Positions 12,491 to 24,940 are shown, counted from the stretch's first letter. The stretch is DNA of 64,000 bases from Artemia franciscana (GCF_032884065.1 NW_027062695.1:1214673-1278672), one strand, 5' to 3'. Numbers and translations: made by a program. Notes: generated by a model from the letters alone, not told the origin.

Positions 12491-13255
12491 AACCTTTCGG
12501 TCATTAAATATAGTCTAAGAAATGTGGCTTAGTGGTCATTTTGTGTCAATAGTATGTTTGGAATAAGATGTATCAAAACAACTAATATCCTCACTTTTAT
12601 CACCATTCTTATAAAGGGGTTTAATTACAGTTTTCATAAAATCGGTACTAGACACGTCCTCTTTTTCAAAAGTCTTATCTATGATCTTAAGTAACTTATT
12701 TCTAACCTCTTTTACCACACTATCAGCCCCGCGGGCCTTATTACTTTAAACACTTTTAGTCTGTTAAAATTTCTTCATCACAAAGTGTATCTTTTTTCAC
12801 TTCTAAAATGTCAAGTTCATTCTTCTTATTTTCATATGACCTATCACTAATTTAACTCATTTACAAGCCCATTCCCCTCTTTATTAAACACAAAGTATTT
12901 TACTAATATTTCGAGCTGTGTTTCTGACTTTCTTGAATAAAACACCATCATTGATTTCAGAAACTATTTTACTAAAAATTGTTGTATCTATCTTCTAAAT
13001 TGTCAAAATTTAAACGCTCCAGTTTATTATTCAACTGTTCCTGGAAACTTTCTGTCAAATTCTCATTTCGAATGCTATGAACTTCGCAGTTTCTTGAAAG
13101 GTAGTTAGTCTTTCTAATTTTTAGCTTGAAATTAAACTTAGACACTATTAGATGATGATTTTTGCTACCAGCATCAATAACAGCTTTCCTATAAGCCCTA
13201 GCACTTTATATCAATCCGACTAGTCTTCAGTTTATGAAGACACAATCAGTGAAGT
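12490..13255 (-). pseudogene. LINE fragment (linker and start of reverse transcriptase)
   Basis: Read on the minus strand, the fragment gives AYRKAVIDAGSKNHHLIVSK (from about 13200 downwards), then NYLSRNCEVHSIRNENLTES, EQLNNKLERLNFDNLED, and after a gap EVRNKLLKIIDKTFEK and KTVIKPLYKNGDKS (12710-12590). This is the endonuclease end, the linker and the first RT block (KPLYKKGDKS type) of a non-LTR retrotransposon. Its sequence type differs from the LINEs at 0.5-9 kb. Stops and an internal deletion are present, and no palm catalytic motif remains. Confidence 0.7.
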
Positions 13256-13373
13256 TAGTTATTTTACAATCGTATGGACACCCTTGTTAATTTATGGAGC
13301 ATTTTATGACCAAACACCCTATAGGTCTTAACTAAAAAGTTATACCTACAAAGTTGCAGCAGTCTGTAACCTA

Positions 13374-15079
13374 TCAAACAGTTCGTGGTAACGAACTGTA
13401 GTAAGGAGCGACCCGGCTCAATAGTAACCAAAACTCTAAAAAATGGAATTTTGATACCAATAGCTGCATCAAAAGAATCGCATTTTAATGCTGGTTTTAA
13501 ATATTTAAGTTTCATCAAGTTTAGTCTTACCCATCAAAAGTTACGAGCCTGAGAAAATTTGCGTTATTTTAGAAAATAGGGGGAAACGCCCCCTAAAAGT
13601 CATAGAATCTTAACGAAAATCACACCATCAGATTCAGCGTATCAGAGAACCCTACTGTAGAAGTTTCGAGCTCCTATCTACAAAAATGTGGAATTTTGCA
13701 TTTTTTGCCAGAAGGCAGATCACGGATGCGTGTTTATTTGTTTTTTTGTTTTTTTTCCCCAGGGGTGATCGTATCGACCCAGTTGTCCTAGAATGTTGCA
13801 AGAGGGCTCATTCTAATGGAAATGAAAAGTTCTAGTGCCCTTTTTAAGTGAACAAAAAAATTGGAGGGCACCGGGGCCCCTCCCACGCTAATTATTTTCC
13901 CAAAGTCAACGGATCAAAATTCTGAGATAGCCATTTTATTCAGCGTAGTCGAAAAACCTTATAACTGTGTCTTTGGGGACGACTTACTCCCCCACAGTCC
14001 CCGTGGGAGGGGCAACAAGTTACAAACTTTGACCTGTGCTTACATATAGTAATGGTTATTGGGAAGTATACAGGCGTTTTCAGGAGGATTTTTTTGGTTT
14101 TGGGGAGGGGTTGAGAAGAGGGGGATATGCTGGGGGAACTTTCCTTCGGGAATTTGTAATGGGAGAAGAAAATTTCCATGAAGGGAGAGCAGGATTTACT
14201 AGCATTATTTTAAAAACAAACAATTAAAAAATAAAAGTGAAAAAGCTTTTTCAGCTGGAAGTAAGGAACAGCAATAAAACTTAAAACAAACAGAAATTAT
14301 TACCCATATGAGGGGCTCACCTCCTTCTAATACCTCGCTCTTTACGCTAAAGTATTTTCGGTAATTTCAACTACTTATCCTACGGCTTTTGTGATTCAGG
14401 GGGTCATTCTTAATGAATTGGGATAAAATTTAAGCTTTAGTGTAAAGAGCGAGGTACTGACGATGGGGCGAATCCCCTCATATATGTAATAAAAACATGA
14501 GAATACAAAAGTTCTTTACGTAAGCTAATTTATAAGTTACGTAAATCTTTTACCAATAAAAAGATTCGTAAAAAATTAAAAGTTCGAGTTGCCTTTTTAA
14601 TTAACCAAAAAATCGGGGGGCAACTAGGCTTCGTCCCCCGCTCTTTTTTTCTCAAAATCATTCGATCAAAATTATGAGAAAGCCATTGAGCCAAAAAAAA
14701 AAAATATGCAAATTTCGTTTTGATTATTCCTCTGCGGAGAGCCAAAATCAAAACATGCATTGATTCAAAAACGTTCAGAAATTAAATAAAAAAAACAAGT
14801 TTTTTCAACTGAAAGTAAGGAGTGACATCAAAACTTAAAACGCACAGAAATTACTTCGTATATGAAAGAGGCTGCTTCCTCATCAACGCCCCGCTCTTTA
14901 CGCTAAAGTTTTTTACTGTTTTAGAAAGAAGAATTGAGAGAAAGAGTCAAACTTTAGCGTAAAGAGCGGGGCGTTGATGAGGAAGCAGCCTCTTTCATAT
15001 ATGAAGTAATTTCTGTGCGTTTTAAGTTTTGATGGCACTCCTTACTTTCAGTTGAAAAAACTTGTTTTTTTTATTTAAT
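13374..15079 (+). mobile_element. Foldback element, full copy 1
   Basis: This 1.7 kb non-coding repeat begins TCAAACAG. Its 20-nt hairpin CAGTTCGTGGTAACGAACTG is followed by TAGTAAGGAGCGACCCGG. Two diverged versions of an internal block lie at about 13828-13945 and 14578-14695 (TTCTAGTGCCCTTTTTAAGT versus TTCGAGTTGCCTTTTTAAT). An inner inverted repeat around TACCTCGCTCTTTACGCTAAAG lies at about 14310-14480. The 3' end is a palindrome of about 299 bp (14781-15079), with arms reading ATTAAATAAAAA...GAAAGTAAGGAGTGAC and a central GCGGGGCGTTGATGAGG. Short open frames inside it recur in other copies only because the DNA is repeated. No transposase is present, so it is a non-autonomous element of unknown superfamily. 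Confidence 0.8.
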
Positions 15080-17105
15080 CATTTCAAGAACCGAACTTTA
15101 CAGAAAGAGCTTTGTGCTAGTGTTAATGGAAATTCAAACGCTCCTTTTATGTACACCTATAATCTGTCAGTTGGTTTGTTGAAACTTTTAAAAGAAAGAC
15201 CAGCCGAGACCATTGTTGTATTTTCTTATATTGTACACGACAAAGAGTAACATGTTTTGAAAATGAAATATGTTAATGTACCTGACAAAAAATATAATGT
15301 ACCGATAACATTTCAGATCTACCAATAATGTTATGTTGTTCTTTTCTTTATAATGTACCTGATAGAAAAGGATAAATTCGGCAGTTTGATGTTGTGTAAG
15401 TTCATTTATTACTAAGATATCATTCTTCCATTAATAACAATTGTAATCTATCCCTATTTTAATTTACTAGCCTCGGATTCAATCTATCCCTAATTCTACC
15501 AACCAGGGCGTGAAAAATATCTTCATTATTTGGTTCTACAAGAGTATACACTACTTTGACTGATACCTTGCACTTTTAGTCTTAAAAAGGGCTACGTACC
15601 CCATCCTTCCTGCCTGATTAAGCAAATTCTATATTCTCTAATTTCACGTTTTTTATCACTGGGATATGGATCTCTACAACTCCTAATAGGCCAGTTTGAA
15701 GCGTCCTATCAGTCAAAACCGTCGATATGATAGTTATTTTCTAATGTTGTAACGTTCCAAGTTGCAATTCTTATATTCTTTAAATCAGTGAAATTTTTTT
15801 AGCCTCAGGAAAAGCTGTGGTCCCAAAGCTAGTGCAGGTTTGGGACTAATATATCTTCTCAACTGCGCATAAAGCGTTTTGTCTTGTTAGTTCCATTAAT
15901 AACTTACTATTTTTCCGTTTTCTTTTGTCAGTTACAAATTAAAGCGTTAAAAAATAAATGCATAGACAGCATATTTCTTATTTCGTCATTCGTGAAATTC
16001 TATGGTTTGGAGCTCTGCTTTAAAAGAAAACACTATACCTGTGGTCGTAGTCATTATTCCAATACCGTAAATTTTGCATTGCACTGCTTCGTAACATTTA
16101 CGTATGCTATTTGGAACAAGATATTGGTAATGGATGACTGTCTAGCAAATTTAAAAAGATATTTTAGGGTCTATGTAGAAGGTGAAAACGAGGTCCAACC
16201 AAGAATAAACCACCTCTGGAATAAGTTTTAAACAATCCAAGATTTTCCATTCAATTAGAATACAGATATGTGAGACTGGGTTTCCTTTTAAAGATAGAGA
16301 GTGGGACATTTTCTTTTTCATTTAAATTTACTCAAACTTGTAATAGCTGCTAAACTAAAACTGAGCTTAATATATTTTTAGTCTTAGAAGTCTTTGAAAA
16401 GTTTAAAGGGGTAGCATTGTTACTTTTCAGGTCCATTTCGATGCATCAATTTCTTTTGAATATTAGATAAGATTTGCAGTTGGCATCCATTGTTGGTGCT
16501 TGTGATTGGGTGTTTAAGAAGAAGCAACTTCGTCTTGGTACTCTCTTATGTTTGCTTTCGGTCTAATCATGAAAACTACCTTATGCAAATTAAATTTTGT
16601 TGGTAACCCCTGTATTTATAAAAAGAAAATTCAGAAATACTTTTTTAACGTTTATTCTTACGTTTTAAATTTGCTTTACTTTGAAATGTGTCTTTATTTA
16701 AGCTTGTTTAGACGATTGTTTTTATTCGGTTTTCCTTCTTTACAATGCTTAATTTTCATCGTAACATTTCTTTAAATCCTGATGCAATGCAATCTTTTTT
16801 TTTCTAAGTTCTGATAGGTTCTGGGATTGTCGGATTGCCCTCTCGCCTCGTTAGCAGTTTCAATTCTGCATAGTTCACCATTGGCTGATCTTTATTTCCA
16901 TACCATATTTCTGCTTCTGGTATGCATCAAGCGACTTAGCAAATAGTTGTTTGTTCTGGACTAGGAGCGAAAAAAGTAAATTTTAGGCAGTAGAATTAAT
17001 GGGGAGGTGTCTATATAAGCTATATAAGCTATAGAAGAAATTTATTAAAGATGATTTCTACGAGATTTTACGAAAAAATGGGAATTTTCAACAGGAGGTC
17101 TAACC
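15080..17105. other. No gene recognised
   Basis: AT-rich sequence. The longest frame (115 codons at 15884-16231) is Cys/Phe-rich with no recognisable domain and no flanking splice or homology support. No repeat ends were identified. Confidence 0.4.
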
Positions 17106-17106
17106 T

Positions 17107-17230
17107 AGAGCTGTGATTCTCAACATGGGGTGCATGCCCCACCGGTGGGGCATGGGAATATTTTTCTGGATCATGGGCAGGACGTTCGCGGTTCAGCTGA
17201 CTGGACTTCAGGGCGTCAAAATTTGAAAAA
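17107..17230 (+). mobile_element. Possible hAT-type transposon terminus
   Basis: The string CTGTGATTCTCAACATGGGG, followed by the palindromic GCCCCACCGGTGGGGC (17137-17152), resembles termini of hAT elements that begin CAGTGGTTCTCAA. No matching opposite end, transposase or 8-bp duplication was found, so this is a weak call. Confidence 0.3.
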
Positions 17231-18272
17231 AAATTCTACATATGAATGACCTTACCTTCAAATGCGTTCAAAGAGCATGAAAATAAATGATAACATTGCA
17301 GTGACGTTATAGGTTGCATAAAAGGTATTGTATTCAGTCATTATTTTTGATTAATATAAAATATACCTAGAGGAAGACCACAACTTCACATCAAGAAATT
17401 CACATCAATTTTTGTAACTCTGTACTGAGATAATTACGGATTTATCACAACTTTTCTTAGTAAGTCAATTTTTTTTTGCTATCTTATTGGTCAGTTAATT
17501 AAAAAATTTGCCCTTTGAAACTAGCCTAATCTTAGATATTAGCCTGTCCCAACTATCTAAATCTATAAGCAATATGTGAAAAGTTAGAAGTCAATCGTCA
17601 TTTTAAAAATACAGGCCACGTGTAAACACCTAGACCAAAAATATTCGAACATGACTTAGCTAATTTTCTGAAACTGGCATCATAGCATGGTTAAAAATTG
17701 GTCAATCTTAGACCAACTAAATTAATTTTTGGGAAAAGGGTTTAAGCTTTAGACCAAATAAATTTTGTGATAAAACTTTAACTTTTGCTATACTTTACCT
17801 CCAGCCTCTTAATGTCCCATGCATTTTGCCATGTGTCACTCTTGTTTTCACTTTTTACCCATAAGACCGCGGCTAGGACTGCAACAATATAGTCAAATCT
17901 AGCCTTCACATTGGAAATAGAATGACATGTGTGAAACCAGCATGTTTAGACAGTCCTCTTTAGCTCCATTTCTATTTGTCCGCTAAAGATAGTCCAAAAA
18001 ATATCAAGGTGGAGGGATTTTAGTGGCGATAATTCACAAAAATGTAGGGAGGCTAGAGAGCATTGTGATATATATTTTAAAGAACTGTCTTTCGACTTAC
18101 AAAATTCTGTCTCAATGAAAGTCTTGTTTTTACAGTTTCACCAGCCTTTAGATCTCCACTAGTGTTAGCAAGCAAAACAAAGAATCCGTGTTTTAAGAGT
18201 ATTCAATCCATTCGTAAGCCTTAAAGTAAAGCACACTGAAGTTCCTTCCATTGAAAGTGGAAGCAAAATATC
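17231..18272. other. No gene recognised
   Basis: AT-rich non-coding sequence. No repeat boundary or coding stretch could be supported. Confidence 0.4.
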
Positions 18273-18545
18273 TCTCTAGAATAGATTGGGCTGAGCGGTC
18301 GGAACGCCTTTGAGATACCTGAGATAGGATATCGACTCCTACTAGAACCTGCTACGGGTTTGGGAATTCAGACCACTTTTTCATGTTGACTTGGGCATTT
18401 ATTTATCTAGAATAGATTGGGCTGGCCGGTCGGAACGCCTTTTTGAGATACCTGAGAGAGGTTATCAACTGCTACTGGAACCTGCAACGGGTTTGGGAAT
18501 TCAGACCACTCTTTCATGTTGACTTGGGCATTTATTTATTTGGGG
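18273..18545. repeat. 131-bp tandem duplication, weakly tRNA-like
   Basis: Two copies (18275 and 18406, offset 131 bp) share TCTAGAATAGATTGGGCTG, GGTCGGAACGCCTTT, GAGATACCTGAGA and CATGTTGACTTGGGCATTTA. The phrase GGGCTGAGCGGTCGG resembles a tRNA Ser/Leu D-arm (A-box) and GGGTTTGGGAATTC a worn B-box, so a dimeric SINE is possible. That part is inference. Confidence 0.6.
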
Positions 18546-18829
18546 ATTTATTATTCATCTTTGCTTCCGAAATATTGCCACAGATAGGGGAAATCATGTT
18601 CAGTAGTGTGACACTTTGAGCACTGACATTTTTGCCAGTTTCTTGCACTGAAGTTTCTTCACTTTTTTCTGGATTTTCAGCGCACAAAAAGTTCCAAGGT
18701 TTGTTCTCACTTTTTACTCATTATTTGATTACAGATTCATACAAATAGAAAACTTGACAAACAACCCTAAGACTTAATAGACACCCTTATCTCTTAGAAA
18801 ACACTCCCTTTTACCTAGCGAGCACCTGC

Positions 18830-21800
18830 ATGTTGCTATCAAGGATGATATTGCAAGAACGCAAGAATTGATGATGGAAAAAATTACTGAGAAAGTTATA
18901 AAAAAGTCTGGGGATTAACAACAGAAAAGTGGGAATTCCTTAAAGCAATCATGCGAGACGATAATTAGGGAAATTTTAAGCTTAGACTCGAGTGTTCCTC
19001 GGTGCTCCTTGAGTTTACACCAAAGTTTCAGAGCATCTTACAATTGCGCAAAAGTTTGAAAGTAGAAATTCAAGGGCTGGAAAATCACGTGACTCAGATG
19101 GAAAGTAGAGTAGACAATTTTAAACAAGAAAAGCCCCTAGAAAGCCTAGTTTACAACGGTTTGAAGCAGTTACCTGGTGAAGATTAGGAAGCACCAACAA
19201 CGAATATCATAACAAAGAAAACGGGAGTCACCGGTTTTTCACAAAATGGCATTCAGAATATTTACCGCTACCATTTAAATAATTCCACTACGCAAGGTCA
19301 AAGAGGGTTTACATCGGTGATTTGTGAAATTTAGAAACAGCGAAATGGCAAGGAAAGTTTTCAATAGCACAACTAAATTTGCAAGTCGGGCATTTTCGTG
19401 TCCAAGGCCCTGACGAAACGCCGTCATGACATTCTGAATATGGCAAGGGATAGTTTTCAAGTGCAAAATGTCTGGTTTGATTGTGGGCTAATTCTCGCAA
19501 AACTCCCAACAGACACCATTGCTCGTAGGATTCTGTCACTGGCAGATTGCTTTTAGTTGCTTGTGCTTATTTTGACCTTTTGGTTATTGCCTATCCATAT
19601 TTTGGCATCTTTTCATTGATTATTCTTATATTTATTTATCTGTTTCTAGGGATCAGCTGTACCTTAATATTATAATTCCTCGTATCTTGGAATAATTCAA
19701 AAAGCTGGTTTCAATGCGTGTTCTTGGAGCTGCCAAATTACTTCTTCGTATGATGAGACATTTGATTTTTCTCTCGAAATGTTGGAATCTCTATGTTATG
19801 GCCCTTTTTGAGTCAGGATATTCCTCTCTCGTCTCTTGGCTAATAGCTTACTTCGAGGAGTAGAGCTTCAATGAACTGCGGCGGACTCGCTCTGATAGTA
19901 AGTGATTTCCTTAAATGGAAGGCAAGGGAGGATCTTGGCGTCTGGAGGGAAACTAAGATAGAAACATTTTTCAATGAAATTGAGATTGGTATGAGGCTTA
20001 GCGTGAGTAGTTTATAAGCCTCCAAGTGCATCATACGAGGATTTTGCAGAAGATTCCCAAAGTTTTCTAATGATGGTTAAGAGGTCACAGCAAGAGTTTT
20101 CATGCATGGACGATTTTAATTTTATCTACAGGTGGTTTTAACTTAGATTTTTAAATTTTATGGTTTCCAATGATCTTTTTCCCACAGTACCAATTCCTAC
20201 TAGGATCACAGATCACTCTGATACCCTGATTGACAATGTGTTTATCTCTTCAAAATGTATCCAAAAGGCGTTTTTTAATATTGTAGTTAATTTGGTGTCT
20301 GATCATTTCCTGATGGTATTTAGTTTAGATTTACAATTGTCACGCCAGAAAAAGCAAAATAAAATTGTCCGAACGACTAAGCCTGAAAGTATTCGGATGT
20401 TTAAAGAAGAAATAAGTGTAACATACTTTGAACCTGTCTTGAATTAGGAAAACCCGTGTGAAGCTTTTGCGCAATTTAAACTAGCCCGCTGAAGACACAC
20501 AGATAGAGACCATATAGAAAATCAAAGGTTGATGAACAGCTATTTAACTTATTTAAACAGCGTGGGGGTTTTAAGATTATCTGAGATCTTCAAATGAAGA
20601 AGAAAATGGTCATTATAAACAGATTCGGACTAAGGTGAACTCAGTGAAAAGAAAAAACAGCATTACTCGGCACTTCTTGATCTGAAGTGCAGATCTGAAA
20701 GCAGATCTGAAAAAAAAACTTGAAAAGTTATCAAATAACTGGTTAGTGGGCCTTGGAGATCTCGAGACCATCCTATTGAAATCGAAGAAGTGGTTGTAGA
20801 GGATAGACAAGAGTTGTGTAACATATTTGATGATTATTGTCTAATATTGGAACGAAAATACAAGCGGAAACTAGAAATTCCCTAGGTCTTGTGAACAGCA
20901 ACTCATTTCCTGGTGAACGGGGCGTGAAAATGAAAATGAAACTTCGTCCCTGTGATTCATCTTAATTAACAACCATCATCTGCATGATTGTATCCAACAA
21001 CAATGGGCTAGATGGTGTTAACCTGATGACTATTCGATCAATTCTGGTTTACATTCTTCCTGTGCAAGTACACCTAATGACTTTATCAATGGAGAAGGGA
21101 GTTTTTTTGTAAATTATTGAAAACAGCAAAGATTCTCCCTCTCTACAAAGGGGGCACTCAAATGGATATATCGAGCTGTAGACCTATTTCTATTTTGCCA
21201 ATATTTTCGAAAGTTTATGAAAAAGTTATACATGGAAGACTTTATGATCACCTCACGAGCCTTCATGCATTGTATAATGGACAGTTTGAATTCCAAAAAG
21301 GCCATAATCTTGTAAGAATCTTAATTTATCTTTAGAAGAGGGTGAATATTGAATTAGTATTTATATAGATTTTAAAAAAGCGTTTGATACTGTTGATATC
21401 TCGTAGACACTGGTTTACTTAGCATTAACGCGGTAAAGAGTAATTATATTCAGTTTAATCGGACTGGTGGATCTCCAAATCTTCCCAGTGAAACAGGAAT
21501 AAATGGTCCTTTCTAAAGCAAATTGAGGAGATGCGGTACCTAGGATTCATTAATGATCAGAACCTTAGCTGGAGAAGATACGTTGATGTGGTTTCGTGTA
21601 AGGTAGCGCGTGGCCTTGGGATTTTAAGATATTTTCAACATTTTTTACCTTCTTATATTTTGGTTCTTTACATTTCTCTTTGATTGCACCATATATAAAT
21701 TATGGATGTATGATTCGGACCAGTAATTTTACGTGCGATTTCAAACGAGTGCAGGTTCAGCAAAATAAAGCAGTGAGGTTAATTGGTAAGTATGATGCAT

Positions 21801-22010
21801 GAGTTTTAAGTACAGAGTCAATTTTTAAGAAATTTGTAGGATTTTAAATGTTGGTCAAATTAGAAATTTTCAGATATGTATTTTTTATTTCAGAGTTTGA
21901 ATGGTTTCGAGCCTGATGTTTGTATTCATTTTTTCGTTTTAATTCATTTTATTACGGATATGCTACGAGAAATACTAAAGACCTGGTAAGTGAGCCAAGA
22001 AGTGCGGTTT
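18830..22010 (+). pseudogene. LINE with ORF1, endonuclease and reverse transcriptase remnants
   Basis: This is the most complete LINE in the window, although broken. ORF1: a coiled-coil-like segment (SLKVEIQGLENHVTQMES, about 19053-19110) is followed by ALTKRRHDILNMARDSF near 19410-19460, which resembles the C-terminal domain of gag-like ORF1 proteins. Endonuclease: IPTRITDHSDTLIDNVF and LVSDHFLMVFSLD at 20185-20335. Reverse transcriptase: KTAKILPLYKGG, SCRPISILPIFSKVYEKVI and GQFEFQKGHN at 21117-21310, then IDFKKAFDTVD near 21365-21395. The thumb/C-terminal part reads APYINYGCMIRTSNFTCDFK and QQNKAVRLIGKYD at about 21685-21800, ending with YARNTKDLVSEPRS near 22005. Stops and frame changes occur throughout. 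At its 3' end it abuts the hAT-like pseudogene on the other strand. Confidence 0.75.
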
Positions 22011-23170
22011 ATTCTAGCCATTCTAGCCGTGGGAAACACAGGAAATTCTTTTCAACCTTTTGAACTTCTTTTATAGCGTCACAATTTTCTGAAACCCACA
22101 TAGCCCATCCATCAGTGTATATGCCCACACAATTTTTCAAGTCCAGCCCAAGAGATCGAATAAAATCCATCACAATGTTTCCAAGCGTTTTCCATTTAAT
22201 GATCGGTTCGAAGTTTCCAATGCTGTCCGAGTATGTGCTAGAGAATCTCTTTACCACAACATTCAATTAATCCATTCTGTGTTGCTTCACTTACATAAGT
22301 AGCATCTGCACCTCAGCTTTCTAAATGTTGTTTTGAAGTCTTGCAACCACTACTTACACAGTACCTTAAAGGTTCTCAGATTTTTTTTTTTTCGTTTATT
22401 AATTGGCTCTTCTCTGCTAATGATTCTCCACCGCTTCTATGACCACGAAGAGGAATGTTTTATCAGCCCAAGAAAGTGATTGAAGCTACAATTGGATTCA
22501 AATGCTCCCTCTGTTTTCCTGCACTTGGTGGCTGTGTTGTTCGGTTACAAGGCTTGAAATGCTGGTTTCAGGGTTATTATACTTTAGAAAGATATGTTTG
22601 TCTGTGTCAACGAAATCACGGGGGTACTGATTATTTTCATGAGATACCAAATGCCTTCTTTTTCAGTTAGCTTAGCCAACGTCACAAGGGGCTTCTTTAC
22701 CAACTTTTACAATTGATTGGAGCTTTCGAACCCTCAGACGTTAAACGAAATACAATATTCACAGAATAAGCCTTTCATTTCCTATGAGATTACTAGCCAA
22801 TGGAATTGTTCCAAGCGAGTGCGATTGAAAAATCATTTTTTTTTCCTGCCCTGCATATTGTAAACTAAATGGGGAGAGCTATAGATAAATGGCTGAATAC
22901 AAGGGTTTTGAAACAATTGATATCGCGTTCGCTCACCCAGTTTTATTTAGATATAGAAATTTTATCACTACAGCTTCCGATACCATTTTCGAAAGAAGTA
23001 CTTATATTTTCGATGTTTGTGTTAGGCTTGGGGATACAAACTTCAATTGATGCTAACAAATCACCCATAGTTCCACCATTCATCACAGGATTGGAATCAC
23101 TATCAACACTGACATTCTCACTAATTCTATCTTCGCTTCGATAGGACAACTGGTAAATATTATCCACAAA
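22009..23170 (-). pseudogene. hAT-like (DUF4371/ZMYM-type) transposase remnant
   Basis: On the minus strand, NIPLRGHRSGGESLAEKSQ (about 22460-22400) is the signature seen in DUF4371-containing hAT-type transposases. About 250 bp further on, FIRSLGLDLKNCVGIYTDG (about 22165-22110) matches the block around the second catalytic Asp. In intact relatives that block reads GxGYDG or similar; here it is YTDG. The upstream part (22943-23167) is an open but unassigned 74-codon Ser/Asn-rich frame that may be the N-terminal region. Several stops and frameshifts separate the blocks, so it cannot make a functional enzyme. No terminal inverted repeats were located. Confidence 0.6.
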
Positions 23171-23479
23171 TGTTTATACTGTTCAAAACCTTCCAGAATC
23201 ACAAATAAAGCTTAGACGTGTCTGTTATTGCAGGAATTTCAAGAAATTGTTTAGTTATTGAAAAGAAACTGGTTTTGACATGCACACTTTTTGGAGCTTA
23301 AACGATTTACGAGATGATAAACTAAAAATTGGCTAGTTAGCTCGGGTGACACCAAACACTGGACAATTCTCTATAAACTTAAGACAGGCAGATAAAGTGT
23401 CGTCAAATCCTTTTCAAAGATGCAGTGATCCAAGCGTTGATATCACAATCAATTCATAGAAATCTAGTGATAGAACTTT

Positions 23480-24940
23480 TTGCCCATGACTATTTTGAAC
23501 AAAAAGGCTATCTCACAATTTCGACTGAATTTATTTGTGGAAAAGGCATTGGAGGGGCTTGTTGCCCACCGGTCACCTTTGACTATTAAAACAGAACTAT
23601 AACTTCCAATTTCCAATCGAAAAAACCCCTTTGAGTTTTATATGACCACCTCTTCCATAAAAACCTTATATGTCCCCTGGGCATAACTAACAACACTGTC
23701 CCAGGGCTCTTGGGGGTTGTGTCAATCCCGAATTTCTTACATAGGATCTTTGATCTCTTTCGAACGAAAGGGCTATCTCAAAAATCGACCTGATGTATTT
23801 GGGGAAAAGCGAGAGAAGAGGGCTAGTTGACCTCTGGTCCCTTTTGACTCTTAGAAACTAGAACTTTCAGTTTCAAATCGAATGAGCCCCCTTCAAAGTT
23901 TATAAGACGACCCCTTCCATAGTCATTTTGAAAAAATATAGTCATTTTGAACAAAATGACTATCAAAAAAAGTCGCTGAGATGCATTTGGCGAAAAGAGG
24001 GTGTGGGGGGAGGCTATTTGCCATCTAATCACTTTTAAATCTTAAAAAACTGACTACAATTTTCCATTTCTAGTCATTTTAGCCCCCACCAAAGTTTATA
24101 CGACCATCTCTACAATAAAAACCTTATATACCCCCGGGGCATAACTTACGGCCCTTCTCAAAGGCTCTGGGGGTTGGGCTGACCCCGAAGTTTTGTTATA
24201 TGGTCATTTTGTTATTTGTTATATTGGATTATTTTGAATAAACTGGCTACTCCAATTTTCAATGTGACGGATTTGGAGAAAAGGGGTTGTGGGGACAACC
24301 TCCGATTAATTTTTTATTCTGAAAAAGGGAACTAGAAACTTTCAAATTCCACTCAAACGAACCCCTCTGAAGCTTACATGACCACTCCTTACTTAAATAC
24401 CTCATATGCCCCCGTGGTATAAATTACAACACTTTCCACCGGGCTCTGGGGGGTTGTGTTGAAGCCGGACTTTTTTTTTATCTGACCCAGCTTTAAATGG
24501 GTACCTGGAGAAATCTGGGGAAGGTAAACAGGAAGGGTGTGCGAAAGCACAGGATGGTTGGCCCCCAACCCCCCATTGCACTTCCTGGCTGAAGGGCCAA
24601 GAAACGGAGATCAGCACCGCCGGTAGGGACTGTAAAGTCTAATGCCGTATCCTTTACCTTTACCTTACCCCAGGGCATAACTCAAAACGCTTTTCAGGGG
24701 GTTCTGGGGGGTTGTGTTGACCCTGGATTTTCTGTTATCTGATCTTTGAACTATTTTTAGCAAAATGGCCATCTCAAAATTTTAATCGGGTGAATTTATG
24801 GAAAAAGGCGCGAGAGGGGGGGACAAGTTGCCTCCAATTCCTTTTGACTCTTAAAAGGGCGCTAGAGCTGCTGATTTCCAATCGAATGAGCCCCCTCCAA
24901 AGTTTATTTGACCATTCCTTCTATATGAATATCTTCTGGG
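23480..24940 (-). repeat. Tandem array of diverged core modules
   Basis: Five copies start near 23500, 23767, 23953, 24241 and 24760. Each reads roughly GGCTATCTCAAAATTT, then a GGGGAAAAGxGxGxGAGGGG stretch, TTGCCxCC, CTTTTGACTCTTAAAA, AATTTCCAATCGAATGAGCC, TATGACCACxCCTTCCATA, and CCCxGGGCATAACT followed by GGGCTCTGGGGGTTGTGT. Unit length is about 190-290 bp, and the last interval is enlarged by a SINE fragment. The phrases match, in order, the internal block of the 1.7 kb foldback element read on its opposite strand. Confidence 0.65.
24483..24672 (+). mobile_element. 5'-truncated tRNA-derived SINE fragment
   Basis: The body matches the SINE at 56893-57195 (opposite strand) through CCAGCTxTAAATGxGTACCT, GGTAAACAGGAAGGGTGT, GCTGAAGGGCCA and AATGCCGTAT. 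The tRNA-like head is absent. The 3' end is a short tandem tail of TTTACC. It interrupts one of the tandem modules. Confidence 0.65.

Noticed and set aside
15884..16231. A 115-codon open frame
   Set aside because: No similarity to known families and no splice or expression signal; the length is possible by chance in AT-rich DNA.
18273..18545. Two tandem tRNA-Ser/Leu genes
   Set aside because: Only the D-arm-like phrase fits. The B-box is poor and no cloverleaf with an acceptor stem could be drawn, so it is listed as a repeat only.
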